Source of the DNA: a virus
Direction: 5' to 3' (one strand)
Length of the DNA: 48,488 nucleotides
IMG/VR virus record: IMGVR_UViG_3300021090_000033
Coordinates: 1 to 48,488 of that record
Each line of letters starts with the position of its first letter. The stretch's first letter is position 1. The notes below the pieces were generated by a model. The model was not told the origin of the DNA. It saw only the letters and a list, made by a program, of their open reading frames with translations, and searched no databases. The position numbers and the translations under genes were made by a program. Positions 1 through 8,284 of this stretch are shown here, one piece after another.

Positions 1-679
1 CCCCCCTCAACATCTGATTTCGTACGCGCTCCCTCATAGTGAATGCATTCGTCACGATCTCTGCGTAATCAAAGAGACCGCCATCGGATGAATCAGCCGC
101 CTCCACATCAGCCCGCAGCTGGGTTGCATGTTCCCTCAGCGCCCTCGCCACTGACGGACCATCCGTGCTCAGATCGAGCGTTCGTATCACCTTCAGGATC
201 ATCGCCTGGTTGCTCGCCATAATATCCAGTGCCGCCGCAGCTGCAAGACGGATGTCATTTGCATTCAACCCCAACAATCTCGTGATCGCTGCATCACTGA
301 ACATCGCCTGCTCGATATCGATATCCTGGATGATCATGCGGATTGCGCCAATGTCCGTGCTCTCATCCAGCGTGAACCCCACAGGCTTCCCCAGCACCGT
401 GATCATGAACCGTTCACTCTTGATCACACCAGTGGAAATGGTGACGGTCAACTCTGCTTCATAATTGCCAGGCGTTGCGATCCCGCTCCAGTTATATTGA
501 GCATACCCACTGCCAATAGTTCCAGCTGCAGCTGCTAGGATCTCCGCCTTCGTGTCTGCATTCCAGATCGCGCACACACACGCGCTGGGTGTTACTGGCG
601 TGATGCCATCTGCGTCATACACAGATGTTTTGAACAACTGCGAATCATTGATGTGAATTGCATCTAACTGTGTCGTCAT
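1..679 (-). CDS. Head-tail connector with N-terminal Ig-like domain (left copy, 3' end cut)
   Basis: Partial gene: 226 codons are present and only the last two or three codons are lost at the window edge, judging from the near-identical copy at 46920-47606. The N-terminal ~100 residues look like a beta-rich domain (SVYDADG, AIWNADTKAEIL, NYEAELTV). The C-terminal half has the alanine-rich helical pattern of phage head-tail connectors (AAAALDIMASNQ, ILKVIRTLDLSTDGPSV). This family joins portal to neck in siphovirus heads. The ATG at 679 follows a GAGGA ribosome site by about six bases and overlaps the preceding TGA (ATGA), so it is translationally coupled to the repeat protein. Family call is inferred from motif pattern and position. 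Confidence 0.75.
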   Translation of the reverse strand, partial: MTTQLDAIHINDSQLFKTSVYDADGITPVTPSACVCAIWNADTKAEILAAAAGTIGSGYAQYNWSGIATPGNYEAELTVTISTGVIKSERFMITVLGKPVGFTLDESTDIGAIRMIIQDIDIEQAMFSDAAITRLLGLNANDIRLAAAAALDIMASNQAMILKVIRTLDLSTDGPSVARALREHATQLRADVEAADSSDGGLFDYAEIVTNAFTMRERVRNQMLRG

Positions 680-1532
680 CGTAGGTTCCTCGTTTTCACG
701 CCAAGTACCTGATTCAGCCTTTTTCCAGTCAATTGATCGCCTTTCTTTCCAACAACCATCGCGCCTGGATATTGTGTGATCACGTCTGCAAGCATGCCTG
801 GATACTGCCATCCAAAATATTCATAGTAAAGTTCATACTGTTCGTCCATCTGTGGGTATTCACCGCATATGATCGGCTCATCCACTACAGGCTCTTCGAT
901 GATGACCGTCTGCCATCCGAAGAATTCTTCAACCAGGCTGTAACGTTCATCCATCTCTGGGAGTTCGGCAACTCCCAGCAGGGGATCTTCTATATCGTAT
1001 GGAACTGACCAACATACAAAACCATTGAAATCATGCCCGCTCGCATCATCGTAATGCTCGTCGATCTGGGGCAGTTCCGCCAGTGCTTGGAAATCAAGGA
1101 TGTCATTGGGTGTTTGCCAGATCGCAATGCCAGCGTAGTCATGCTCTTCATAATAGGTTTCATCGACCTGGGCAAATTCACCCAGGGGTTGGAAATCCTC
1201 GATGTTCTCGCTGATCTGCCAATAGGTAGATCCGCTGAAATCCTGGTTGAATGCTTCATCGTAGTATTCATCGATTTGCGGAAGCTCAGCCAGCGCTTGG
1301 AAATCTTCGATATTCTCAGGGACCTGCCAGTTCTCAAATCCATTGACTTTTTGGTTGATGGTCTCATCATATTGCTCGTCGATCTGGGGGAGTTGAGCGA
1401 GTGGCTGAAAATCTGCGACATCCTCCGGAACCTGCCATGTGACAGCTCCAGAATAATCATGTTGCTCATAATAGGTTTCATCGACCTGGGGGTACTCACC
1501 CAGGGGTTGGAAGTCCTCGATGTTCTCGCCGA
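1..1532. repeat. Left copy of diverged terminal direct repeat
   Basis: Positions 1-1532 align collinearly with 46928-48488. Long blocks are identical, but a block around 240-310 differs heavily at mainly synonymous sites, and the region 680-740 differs by insertion. It is therefore not an exact assembly overlap. It holds the connector gene and the C-terminal third of the acidic repeat protein. Confidence 0.95.
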
Positions 1533-2835
1533 ATTGCCAATTTGTGAAACCACTGAAGTCATTAGCAAATGTCTCGTCATACTGCTCGTCAATTTGCGGG
1601 AACTCAGCCAGCGGCTGGAAATCCTCCACATCCTCCGGTATCTGCCAACCTTCAAGCCCATTGACTTCCCGACAGAAGATCTCATCATATTGTTCATCGA
1701 TCTGGGGCAACTCCGCCAAAGCCTGGAAATCTTCCACATCCTCTGGAGCTTGCCAGACGGTGACGCCTGTATAATCGTGCTCTTCGTAGTATTTCTCATC
1801 GACCTGGGCAAACTCTGGCAGCGATTGAAAATCCTCGATGTTCTCAGGCATCTGCCAGATCGCAATACCTGCATAATCCTGTTCCCAGTCATAGGTCTCG
1901 TCGATAAATGGAAACTCAGCTTCTGCAATGGCAGGCTCGTCATCCGAGAGTGGCGCGATCTGCAATCCATCATAGAACTGCTCTTCATAGTACGTCTCGT
2001 CGATCTCGGGCATTTCCGACCAGAACTGCTCGATGATCACCATATCGGCTGGCATCTGCCAAATCACCCAGCCATGTAAATCAACTAGATACTCTTCCTG
2101 ATAGCTCTCATCGATCTGTGGCTGCTCAGCTTCTGCAGGTTGATCCACCACGGCAGCCGCTTTGACCACAAAGGAGACCATCGACCCTTTGAAAAATCCC
2201 CCCCCCGCAGTATAGGTATCGGTAATTGTTACAGTTGTCGATGCTGAATTCTCGCGCCGGGCAACGACCAAACTAGCTCCGCCACTCGGAGAAGCAACAT
2301 CATAGATCTTTGTCCAGCCTGCCGCCATTGTTGGGTTATTGGGAGTGTTGTCTGCGTCTACAGACGTGCAATACAACGTTACATCATCGGTGGTGGGTGT
2401 AGCTCCTAGCGTCTGCGTCTCAGAGCCATCACCAATATCAGCCGTCCCTGAAGAAACAAGTCCGGCAATCGACGTGCCGGTGTCATATCCCGTGTACGCT
2501 AATACTGCAATCCCATAGTTGTAGATATTATCGTTATTATCGTCATCAACCGTGATGGTCATTGACGATGGAGATGCACCTACCTCCGCGCGAAAAACAT
2601 TCACCCGCAGTGCCCAGGATGATTCGCCTCTGGCAGAGTCTAAAAAGGTATAGGTCAATCCGCCGCCCGAAATGGTTGGTTGACCTAAATCTCCTGTTAC
2701 CCCATTACCCATCATGGAAACAACGATAAGCAATATCGAGTTCGCGGGCGGCGTAAAGCTGCCCGTTGAAAATGAGCCTGTGCCATGCCCGGCGCCGCTT
2801 GCCCAATTGCCTATTTCGGTTCTGGTAAGCGCCAT
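676..2835 (-). CDS. Acidic tandem-repeat virion-module protein (719 aa)
   Basis: No family recognised. Residues 1 to about 225 form a Gly/Thr/Ser-rich, probably beta-sandwich domain with an Asp/Asn-rich loop (DDDNNDN). The rest is about 13 units of 31-37 residues, each with the pattern PQ(I/V)DE-x-Y near its start and a WQ-x-P-E-(D/N)-(I/V)-EDFQ core, strongly acidic and aromatic. Units group in threes: every third unit carries the YYEEHDY variant, so there is a higher-order period of about 106 residues. It lies between the capsid/decoration genes and the connector, so a capsid-surface or neck-associated fibre is plausible, but this is inference. A second, partial copy lies at the right end of the window. 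Confidence 0.8.
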   Translation of the reverse strand: MALTRTEIGNWASGAGHGTGSFSTGSFTPPANSILLIVVSMMGNGVTGDLGQPTISGGGLTYTFLDSARGESSWALRVNVFRAEVGASPSSMTITVDDDNNDNIYNYGIAVLAYTGYDTGTSIAGLVSSGTADIGDGSETQTLGATPTTDDVTLYCTSVDADNTPNNPTMAAGWTKIYDVASPSGGASLVVARRENSASTTVTITDTYTAGGGFFKGSMVSFVVKAAAVVDQPAEAEQPQIDESYQEEYLVDLHGWVIWQMPADMVIIEQFWSEMPEIDETYYEEQFYDGLQIAPLSDDEPAIAEAEFPFIDETYDWEQDYAGIAIWQMPENIEDFQSLPEFAQVDEKYYEEHDYTGVTVWQAPEDVEDFQALAELPQIDEQYDEIFCREVNGLEGWQIPEDVEDFQPLAEFPQIDEQYDETFANDFSGFTNWQFGENIEDFQPLGEYPQVDETYYEQHDYSGAVTWQVPEDVADFQPLAQLPQIDEQYDETINQKVNGFENWQVPENIEDFQALAELPQIDEYYDEAFNQDFSGSTYWQISENIEDFQPLGEFAQVDETYYEEHDYAGIAIWQTPNDILDFQALAELPQIDEHYDDASGHDFNGFVCWSVPYDIEDPLLGVAELPEMDERYSLVEEFFGWQTVIIEEPVVDEPIICGEYPQMDEQYELYYEYFGWQYPGMLADVITQYPGAMVVGKKGDQLTGKRLNQVLGVKTRNLR

Positions 2836-2940
2836 TCTTATTGCCTGGTTGAATTGTTAAGGTGCAGTCTCACGCCCACCCATATAGATGGGCGTGAGAG
2901 ATTTTCGATCAGATCACAAACCTGCTCTTTCCACACTGGT

Positions 2941-3382
2941 TTAGCAAAGTTCGTAGACCACGTGGATCGATACGTTGCTGTTGCCCACAGCTGGACGAAT
3001 GGACAACTGCCCCGAGTTGCGCACCACGATCTCCTGCCCGGGCTTTGCCACCCCAACGATACACACCGCCGTTGGCATTCACCGGCAACCGCAAAAGCGG
3101 GGTGCCGCTCAACGTTGGTTGAGCGCTCCAGGTCGTGTTGACCACCGTTACGCTATCCGCCAGGGAATCAGGGTCTACCGATTCAGGCGTGATCGCGCCG
3201 CCGCCGGTCGTGCCACCCGTGGAACGTTGCACGGCAATTTCATTTGCCGCGCTGGCAGTGCCCATGCCGCCCACCGAAATCTCATGGAGCTTGATCTTCC
3301 GGCTTGCCGCGGCAATAAAGGTCAGCAGATCGTTTGCTGTGTTGAGAGCCACATTGCTCCGCGTTACAGAATGCATACTCAT
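2941..3382 (-). CDS. Small head protein, reading frame broken by one base
   Basis: From the ATG at 3382 (AAGGAG upstream) the frame reads MSMHSVTRSNVALNTANDLL and onward normally to PVNANGGVYRW. There the four-base C run at 3051-3054 puts it out of frame into an unlikely tail that stops at 2909. Dropping one base of that run restores a sensible frame (WVAKPGQEIVVRNSGQLSIR, then SIHVVYELC) ending in TAA at 2941, giving 146 aa. Position directly after the major capsid gene suggests a minor head or decoration protein. The break could be a sequencing indel, a real mutation or a frameshift site. Confidence 0.6.
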
Positions 3383-3404
3383 AGTCTTTTTCTCCTTCAT
3401 ATCT

Positions 3405-3429
3405 CCCCTCTCCCATGTAGGGAGAGGGG
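3405..3429. repeat. Hairpin CCCCTCTCCC/GGGAGAGGGG
   Basis: A 10-bp perfect stem with a five-base ATGTA loop, between the capsid gene stop (3437) and the next gene's start. It belongs to the C-run/G-run hairpin class scattered through the window. Confidence 0.8.
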
Positions 3430-3436
3430 TTAGAAA

Positions 3437-4600
3437 TTATGATCCGCTTCCGTTGCTTCCCACGGTCATCTTGGGATCCTCGCGGGTCCCGCCAAACACG
3501 TGGCGCAGCTTGTGCTCGATCGCATCCGAATCGAAATCGCCGTTCATGGCGTCTTCACCGCCGCCGCCCACCGGCACTTGGTTCGGGGTCTTCATGAAGA
3601 TCTCCGGCTCCTCGTGCCCGATTAAGAAGCCCATCTCCAACGCCGGTCGCCCATTGTCGGGATTGGCAAAAAGGAACCAGCTCGTGTTCCCGTTCGCAGT
3701 GCTCGCCACGATTGGGATATACGCGTTCTTGTTCGGGCGGAACGTGGTCTTCATCCAGTTCTGGATCGTGAGCTTCCTCGCGCTCGTGCCGCCTTTTTCG
3801 GTGGCCTCGATCGTGATCGCGTTCAGGATATTCTGAACGGTCACTTCCAGCACAGGCGGGTAGACCAGCTCAACGGTATCGATCAAGATCGGCTCACCGT
3901 TTTGATCCGTCTGTTGCGAAAGGATCTCCATGCCCGTTTGCAGTGCGGCCACGGAAAGCGCGGGATTGCTGGTGATGATGTTCTTATTGCCAGCCGTATA
4001 GAACGATGCATGCGGACCGCTCGCATCCATGAACATCTGTGTGACAAACTTCTCTTCCGATCGCCTCGCTGCTCGTCCGAGTCGTTCCGGCTGATCCTTC
4101 AGCGCATCCAGGTCGTCGTTGACCATCGTCTCCCACGCGAACTTGATCTTGCGGCCATATTTGCCCACGTTATAGGTAAAGGGGGTGTCCTCGTTGATCT
4201 CCTCGTAGGGATATTCACCCTTCTGACCGATCACCGGGCCCAACACCTGGTCAGCGCCATATACACCGAATCGTTTCACCGTGCGGAAGTCACGTACCCG
4301 CCCGCGCTTGGCATAGTTCTGCCACGTGGTTGGCCACTCACGATAGGACGCCAGGATCTGGCGGTCCAGGATGTCCCCGAATAGATACGGGAAATCACTG
4401 GTCGTCATCGCCTCTTCCAGATAATGCATCTTGCGGCGGCCCTTATAAACATCTGCCACCAGCTTTGCGGCTTCCACCAGCATCGCCTGGTAGCGCGGTC
4501 CCTTCCTGCGCGACCGTGCACCGCTTCCTTCTTTACCGAACAGCCTCTGCACACTGGCTTCCTCTGCCCGGATAGTCTCGATCAATTCAAGCATTTCCAT
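3437..4600 (-). CDS. Major capsid protein, Mu gpT/HK97-fold type
   Basis: 387 aa. Builds the icosahedral head shell. The N-terminal helical region (MEMLELIETIRAEEAS) is followed by a typical capsid core: DFPYLFGDILDRQILASY, a strand-rich FTYNVGKYGRKIKFAWE segment, then an acidic/Gly-rich C-terminus. The similarity to gpT-type head subunits is from memory of the family; position after protease and decoration genes supports it. The start was placed at the ATG 4600, which has GAGG five bases upstream. The longer open frame to 4750 would translate a hairpin repeat and is rejected. Expected to be the most abundant virion protein. Confidence 0.85.
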   Translation of the reverse strand: MEMLELIETIRAEEASVQRLFGKEGSGARSRRKGPRYQAMLVEAAKLVADVYKGRRKMHYLEEAMTTSDFPYLFGDILDRQILASYREWPTTWQNYAKRGRVRDFRTVKRFGVYGADQVLGPVIGQKGEYPYEEINEDTPFTYNVGKYGRKIKFAWETMVNDDLDALKDQPERLGRAARRSEEKFVTQMFMDASGPHASFYTAGNKNIITSNPALSVAALQTGMEILSQQTDQNGEPILIDTVELVYPPVLEVTVQNILNAITIEATEKGGTSARKLTIQNWMKTTFRPNKNAYIPIVASTANGNTSWFLFANPDNGRPALEMGFLIGHEEPEIFMKTPNQVPVGGGGEDAMNGDFDSDAIEHKLRHVFGGTREDPKMTVGSNGSGS

Positions 4601-4629
4601 GTTTACCTCACTACTTTTGATAATCGCCT

Positions 4630-4724
4630 CTTCCCCCAAATTGCGCACTTCCATTTGGGGGAAGTGCCCGCCGAAGGTCCCGATGATCTTCGGGAAAGGG
4701 CGAAGGGGGTCAGGGGATAGGGGT
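4630..4724. repeat. Two-hairpin dispersed element, nested form
   Basis: First stem CTTCCCCCAAAT/ATTTGGGGGAAG (4630-4641 with 4653-4664). Second stem GCCC/GGGC (4666-4669 with 4698-4701), which encloses a further CCGAAG...CTTCGG hairpin. Ends directly at the TAG of the decoration gene. Confidence 0.85.
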
Positions 4725-5549
4725 CTATGAAACCCGCACGCCGAGCACATACACCGTGGCTGCTGGCTGGGTGGCCCCGGCAGAGCCGGTCACACGCAGC
4801 GTTCCACCCGCCGCGATCTCGTGTTGTGCATCATCGATGGTTGCGCATCGCACCAGCGCCTTGTCTGAGCCGCTGGCAGCCATTCCATCGGTAATGGCAG
4901 TTGCGCCGTTCTTGACCGTCAGCACGGCGCTTGTCACGCCTGCACCCGTCAACACCAGCCACGCATCGATCACGCGTGTTTTGTGCGTCAGGATCACATC
5001 GGTATCCGCATTGGCTCCAGCCGCGATATTGATGCGATGCAGCACCGGGATGCCTCCGATCACGTTGGCATTCGCTACCACTGCTGCTATTAAGCCAGTT
5101 AAACTGGCAGCTGTAATTTTTGCTTCGGAGACCGCTCCAGCCGCCAGCTTTGCAGTTGTGATGGTGCCATCGCCGAGTGTGCCTGCACCTGGACTTGGCG
5201 TATGCAAAACCTTGATGGTGGTTGTCGCACCGTTGTTTACTGCGGCCATTGCAAAGCCGTAGAAATGTCCGTTCGTCGCATCATTGTTAACCGCGCTGAT
5301 GCCGTCGTCGTAGAACAACGCATCACCTACCGAGATCGCCCCTGCTTCGCCTTTGACTGGAATCTCCGCAATGAACGGCCCGAAATTACACATCGTCTCG
5401 GTCACGCCCACACCGCCTTCGCCCTCATCGAGCAGGGCCAGGCCTGTCAGCGAACCAAAACGTACAGGATCGCCTGAATTGGGTGTGGCAGGATCGGTCA
5501 CCACAACCGGATATTCATATCCAGGCTGATACACAATATTCTTAGCCAT
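4725..5549 (-). CDS. Capsid decoration protein, DUF2190-like
   Basis: 274 aa. The N-terminal half (YQPGYEYPVVVT, GDPVRFGSLTGLALLDEGEG, then a strand-rich barrel ending VLHTPSPGAG) matches my recollection of DUF2190/gpD-like cement proteins, which bind the outside of the mature shell. The second half, beginning GTITTAKLAAGAVSEAKITAA, is an Ala/Thr-rich linker followed by a beta-rich domain as seen in fibre or decoration appendages, so this looks like a cement protein with a displayed C-terminal domain. It lies between protease-scaffold and major capsid genes. Confidence 0.75.
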   Translation of the reverse strand: MAKNIVYQPGYEYPVVVTDPATPNSGDPVRFGSLTGLALLDEGEGGVGVTETMCNFGPFIAEIPVKGEAGAISVGDALFYDDGISAVNNDATNGHFYGFAMAAVNNGATTTIKVLHTPSPGAGTLGDGTITTAKLAAGAVSEAKITAASLTGLIAAVVANANVIGGIPVLHRINIAAGANADTDVILTHKTRVIDAWLVLTGAGVTSAVLTVKNGATAITDGMAASGSDKALVRCATIDDAQHEIAAGGTLRVTGSAGATQPAATVYVLGVRVS

Positions 5550-5583
5550 ACTTCACCTCATGTTTCAATCAAAATTCATATGC

Positions 5584-5636
5584 TCCCTTTCTCCATCAAT
5601 GCTCGTCCGATGGGGAAAGGGCGGGGGGATAGGGGC
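5584..5636. repeat. Degenerate hairpin element
   Basis: CCCTTTCTCCATC pairs with GATGGGGAAAGGG, followed by a G-rich tail (GGGGGGATAGGGG) reaching the TAG of the protease-scaffold gene. Confidence 0.6.
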
Positions 5637-7379
5637 CTACTTGCGGCCCTTCGCCGCGATCTTTGAACCCTTCTCGCTCAAGCCCAGGTCTGCGAATGAC
5701 TCGGTCAAGGACTCTTCCGCCTTCTTACCGGCTTCATCTTCCTCATCATCATTCTCGCTTTCACCCAGGTCATGAACCCGACCCTTGCCAAGCACCGTCT
5801 CCAGATACTTGACCTCGATCTTGACCGCTTCCTGGATGACCTTTGCGAAGGCTTCCTTATCGAGCGCGCCTTCCTTCATCGGTGGGTTCTTCGCCAGGTC
5901 TTTGATCAGTCTGGCTTTGGTAACATCGGGCAGGGACGTGATCGCCTTGAGAGCTTCTTCGACCATATCCTTCGCGTCACGCAAAGCCATCGCTTCGATA
6001 AGCCTGGCATTGCTGGTCGCCAGCGTTTGATTATTGGTCTCCAACGTGGCAACCTTCTCGTTCAATTCTTTCAGATCCATATCTTCCTCCGTGATAGATT
6101 CGGAATTCGCCACGCTTGCACTGAGTTGTGCCGAAGTGTTGCTAGTGGCTTTCTTCGCAGGGACCGTCCCTGTCTTTGATTTATCAGTACGGACCGTCCG
6201 TACTGCTTCAAACAAGGAAATAACCTCCCCCCCCGCACCCGGCATCGTCACGTAATCCACGCGATTGAAAGGACTCTCCAGGATCTCCTGCACGATCACG
6301 CCCTGCTTTCCCTCCGCTTCGCCCTGCATGGCTCTGCCGCGCGCGTGGATGCTCACACCAATGTGCGGAGCCAGATCATTGACTGCTGATTGATAGGCCT
6401 CGAATACTTTTGTATCCGCATACAATCCTGCCCCCTTCGGACCGTTGTCCATCCAGCGTGCATCGGTCACCAGTTCAGAAGCCAGGTCATTCAGATCACC
6501 CTCAGGACGTTCCGCCTCTTCCATCGATGTGGGATGATTCCACATCATCTTCGTTCCTTTGGGGAAGGCTTTTGCTCCATCACGCTGAAGGACTTCTTTC
6601 GGGTAAAAACCGCTCGCACCCCAGCCAGGCTGGATAATCTTAAGTTTTGCCGTGCCATCATTTCGAATGGATTTCTCATCGAGTGCAATGGCTGCCTCGC
6701 TCAAATCAACAACTGCACTCTCATTGATCGAGCTTCCCGAACCAGGCTCCGGTGCATCCTCCCATGGGCGGCGTGTGAATAACTGCGGCGCATTATCCAC
6801 CATGAACTGATGGTAGCTGTCCAGGGCAACGCCAATGGCACCCGAAAGGATCTTGCGTTCGTCACGCGTCAACGTTCCACTGCCGAACATATCGTCTGCG
6901 ATCTGCGTCAATGACAAATGCAATCGGCTCTCCAGCCATTCTGCCAGGTTGGATTTCTCCTGCAGGCGCACAGCTTCGAGCAGCGCATCAGACTCGACTC
7001 TCTTCAGGTCATCCACATGCTTGATGTACTTCAATGCCTCGATGATCTCCGCCTCGCTCATCGCCTCACTTAACCCTGCATCCTTGCGGTGCAAACGCAA
7101 ATGTGCCTCGACGACGAGCTTGTCCTTCTGCGGGATCTCGGACTGATTCAAACGCGCCAATGCCCGGTTGACCGCCTCGATCATGGCAGGCGTATCCGTG
7201 CCAGGCGCATGGTGTGCGAACATATAGGATCGCCTGTTCGAAGGATCTTCGCTCTCGCTCACCCAGGCATGCATATATCGCAATATCTCTGCATCGTTCT
7301 TCGCTTCGAGTATTGCCTTCGAACCATCCCAACCGCCTGTCTTATTCACAGGCGTCCTATGTGGTTTGATTGCTCCCAT
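5637..7379 (-). CDS. Prohead protease fused to scaffold
   Basis: 580 aa. Residues 1 to about 225 are helical and of unknown role. About residues 240-390 resemble phage prohead proteases (MMWNHPTSMEEAERPEGDLN, then LAPHIGVSIHARGRAMQGEA and RVDYVTMPGAGGEVISL), with His and Ser as candidate catalytic residues. A low-complexity linker contains two near-perfect DNA palindromes, and the last ~150 residues form a coiled-coil scaffold (MDLKELNEKVATLETNNQTL) ending in a charged tail. Protease-scaffold fusions assemble the procapsid and are then cleaved. Position between minor head and decoration genes fits. Confidence 0.8.
   Translation of the reverse strand: MGAIKPHRTPVNKTGGWDGSKAILEAKNDAEILRYMHAWVSESEDPSNRRSYMFAHHAPGTDTPAMIEAVNRALARLNQSEIPQKDKLVVEAHLRLHRKDAGLSEAMSEAEIIEALKYIKHVDDLKRVESDALLEAVRLQEKSNLAEWLESRLHLSLTQIADDMFGSGTLTRDERKILSGAIGVALDSYHQFMVDNAPQLFTRRPWEDAPEPGSGSSINESAVVDLSEAAIALDEKSIRNDGTAKLKIIQPGWGASGFYPKEVLQRDGAKAFPKGTKMMWNHPTSMEEAERPEGDLNDLASELVTDARWMDNGPKGAGLYADTKVFEAYQSAVNDLAPHIGVSIHARGRAMQGEAEGKQGVIVQEILESPFNRVDYVTMPGAGGEVISLFEAVRTVRTDKSKTGTVPAKKATSNTSAQLSASVANSESITEEDMDLKELNEKVATLETNNQTLATSNARLIEAMALRDAKDMVEEALKAITSLPDVTKARLIKDLAKNPPMKEGALDKEAFAKVIQEAVKIEVKYLETVLGKGRVHDLGESENDDEEDEAGKKAEESLTESFADLGLSEKGSKIAAKGRK
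6158..6205. repeat. Paired GGACCGTCC palindromes inside coding sequence
   Basis: CAGGGAC-c-GTCCCTG (6158-6172) and CAGTACGGAC-c-GTCCGTACTG (6185-6205), two adjacent palindromes with a single-base centre, in the linker between protease and scaffold. They encode part of RTVRTDKSKTGTVPAKK. Confidence 0.85.
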
Positions 7380-7402
7380 AATTCATCTCCTTTCAAATGT
7401 CA

Positions 7403-8284
7403 TTAGTGCTTTACTCTTGTCAGCAGATCACATCTGCAACCGGGGAACCGCAATGGTCTCTGATGTCCACTGGGAAATGGCTTATCCAGTCCGATAAAGC
7501 CAACTGCTTCATTCTCACGGCATCCTTCTGAAACTTTGGAATCGCCAACCGTCGACCAAAACTTCTCCATCACGATTCCAGCATCCTGCAAATCACGCGC
7601 CACGATCATCTGCCCTTCCAGCGATGCATTCCCGGTCTCGGTCACCGCGATCAAGTGCGCGCGGCTGTCAATATGCGCCTGTGGCTTGCCGATCTGAAAT
7701 TCCTGATAACGTTCGATAATTGCTTCTGCAGTCCTCTTGTAGCTCCAGCCTTCATTTGCCGATTGGGTCATGATCGTGTTGAGATAATCGCGCGTCGTCT
7801 CATTGATCTTCGTCACCTGTTGTGCGCCATACTGATCCAGGTACTTCACTGCACGCGGGTTCTTCAGGTCGAACCTGATGTTCATGCCCACGTCTGCGAT
7901 GATGTTCCCGGCACCTTGCACCAATGCGGTCTGCACAGCCGCATCGATGGGCTTCTCGAACAAAGAGTTGGTCTTCTGCGAAACGAGATGGAACACAAAC
8001 ATCCACTCGGAAGGCACAACAGCTTCATTCAAGGGGATCATGCGGTCATCACCAAACGGAGACTTGATCGTCAACGCTTCACCGAAGCGGTCCCTGAATT
8101 TTCCGAACGCCCTCACGAACTGCCTGCCTTGTTCCTTGAAGGCTTTACGCATGGCCAGCTCCAGCCTGCGCTCGATCTGTTCGCGCTTCTTCAACCGCCG
8201 CGAACGGTTCACCGCCTCCACAAATTCAATGATGGATGCCGATAACTGATCATTGATGACTGGCGACTGGCTATTTATGCCCAT
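7403..8284 (-). CDS. Minor head protein, SPP1 gp7/Mu gpF-like
   Basis: 293 aa. The C-terminal ~110 residues have the features of the Phage_Mu_F/SPP1 gp7 family: HLIAVTETGNASLEGQM, then a cysteine-bearing end (SEGCRENEA, PGCRCDLLTRV). These proteins sit inside the head at the portal vertex and may help ejection. Start chosen at ATG 8284, with GGAG seven bases upstream; it overlaps the end of the portal gene by 14 bases. A longer open frame has no better ribosome site. Confidence 0.8.
   Translation of the reverse strand: MGINSQSPVINDQLSASIIEFVEAVNRSRRLKKREQIERRLELAMRKAFKEQGRQFVRAFGKFRDRFGEALTIKSPFGDDRMIPLNEAVVPSEWMFVFHLVSQKTNSLFEKPIDAAVQTALVQGAGNIIADVGMNIRFDLKNPRAVKYLDQYGAQQVTKINETTRDYLNTIMTQSANEGWSYKRTAEAIIERYQEFQIGKPQAHIDSRAHLIAVTETGNASLEGQMIVARDLQDAGIVMEKFWSTVGDSKVSEGCRENEAVGFIGLDKPFPSGHQRPLRFPGCRCDLLTRVKH

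Noticed and set aside
165-464. 99-aa plus-strand frame, also present at 47092-47391
   Set aside because: Antisense to the connector gene in both copies. Its conservation is explained by the connector coding strand, and it has no ribosome site.
1-1532. Simple exact overlap of a circular assembly
   Set aside because: The two copies differ by clustered substitutions and an insertion, so they are distinct sequences.
1033-2079. 348-aa plus-strand frame
   Set aside because: Antisense shadow of the acidic repeat protein, open only because of the repeat composition.
676-2835. Regular DNA repeats of about 105-110 bases resembling a CRISPR or satellite array
   Set aside because: The period follows codons and encodes consistent protein units. 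There are no short identical repeats with unique spacers.
4601-4750. 50-residue N-terminal extension of the major capsid protein
   Set aside because: It would translate a complete hairpin element, and the ATG at 4600 has a good ribosome site.
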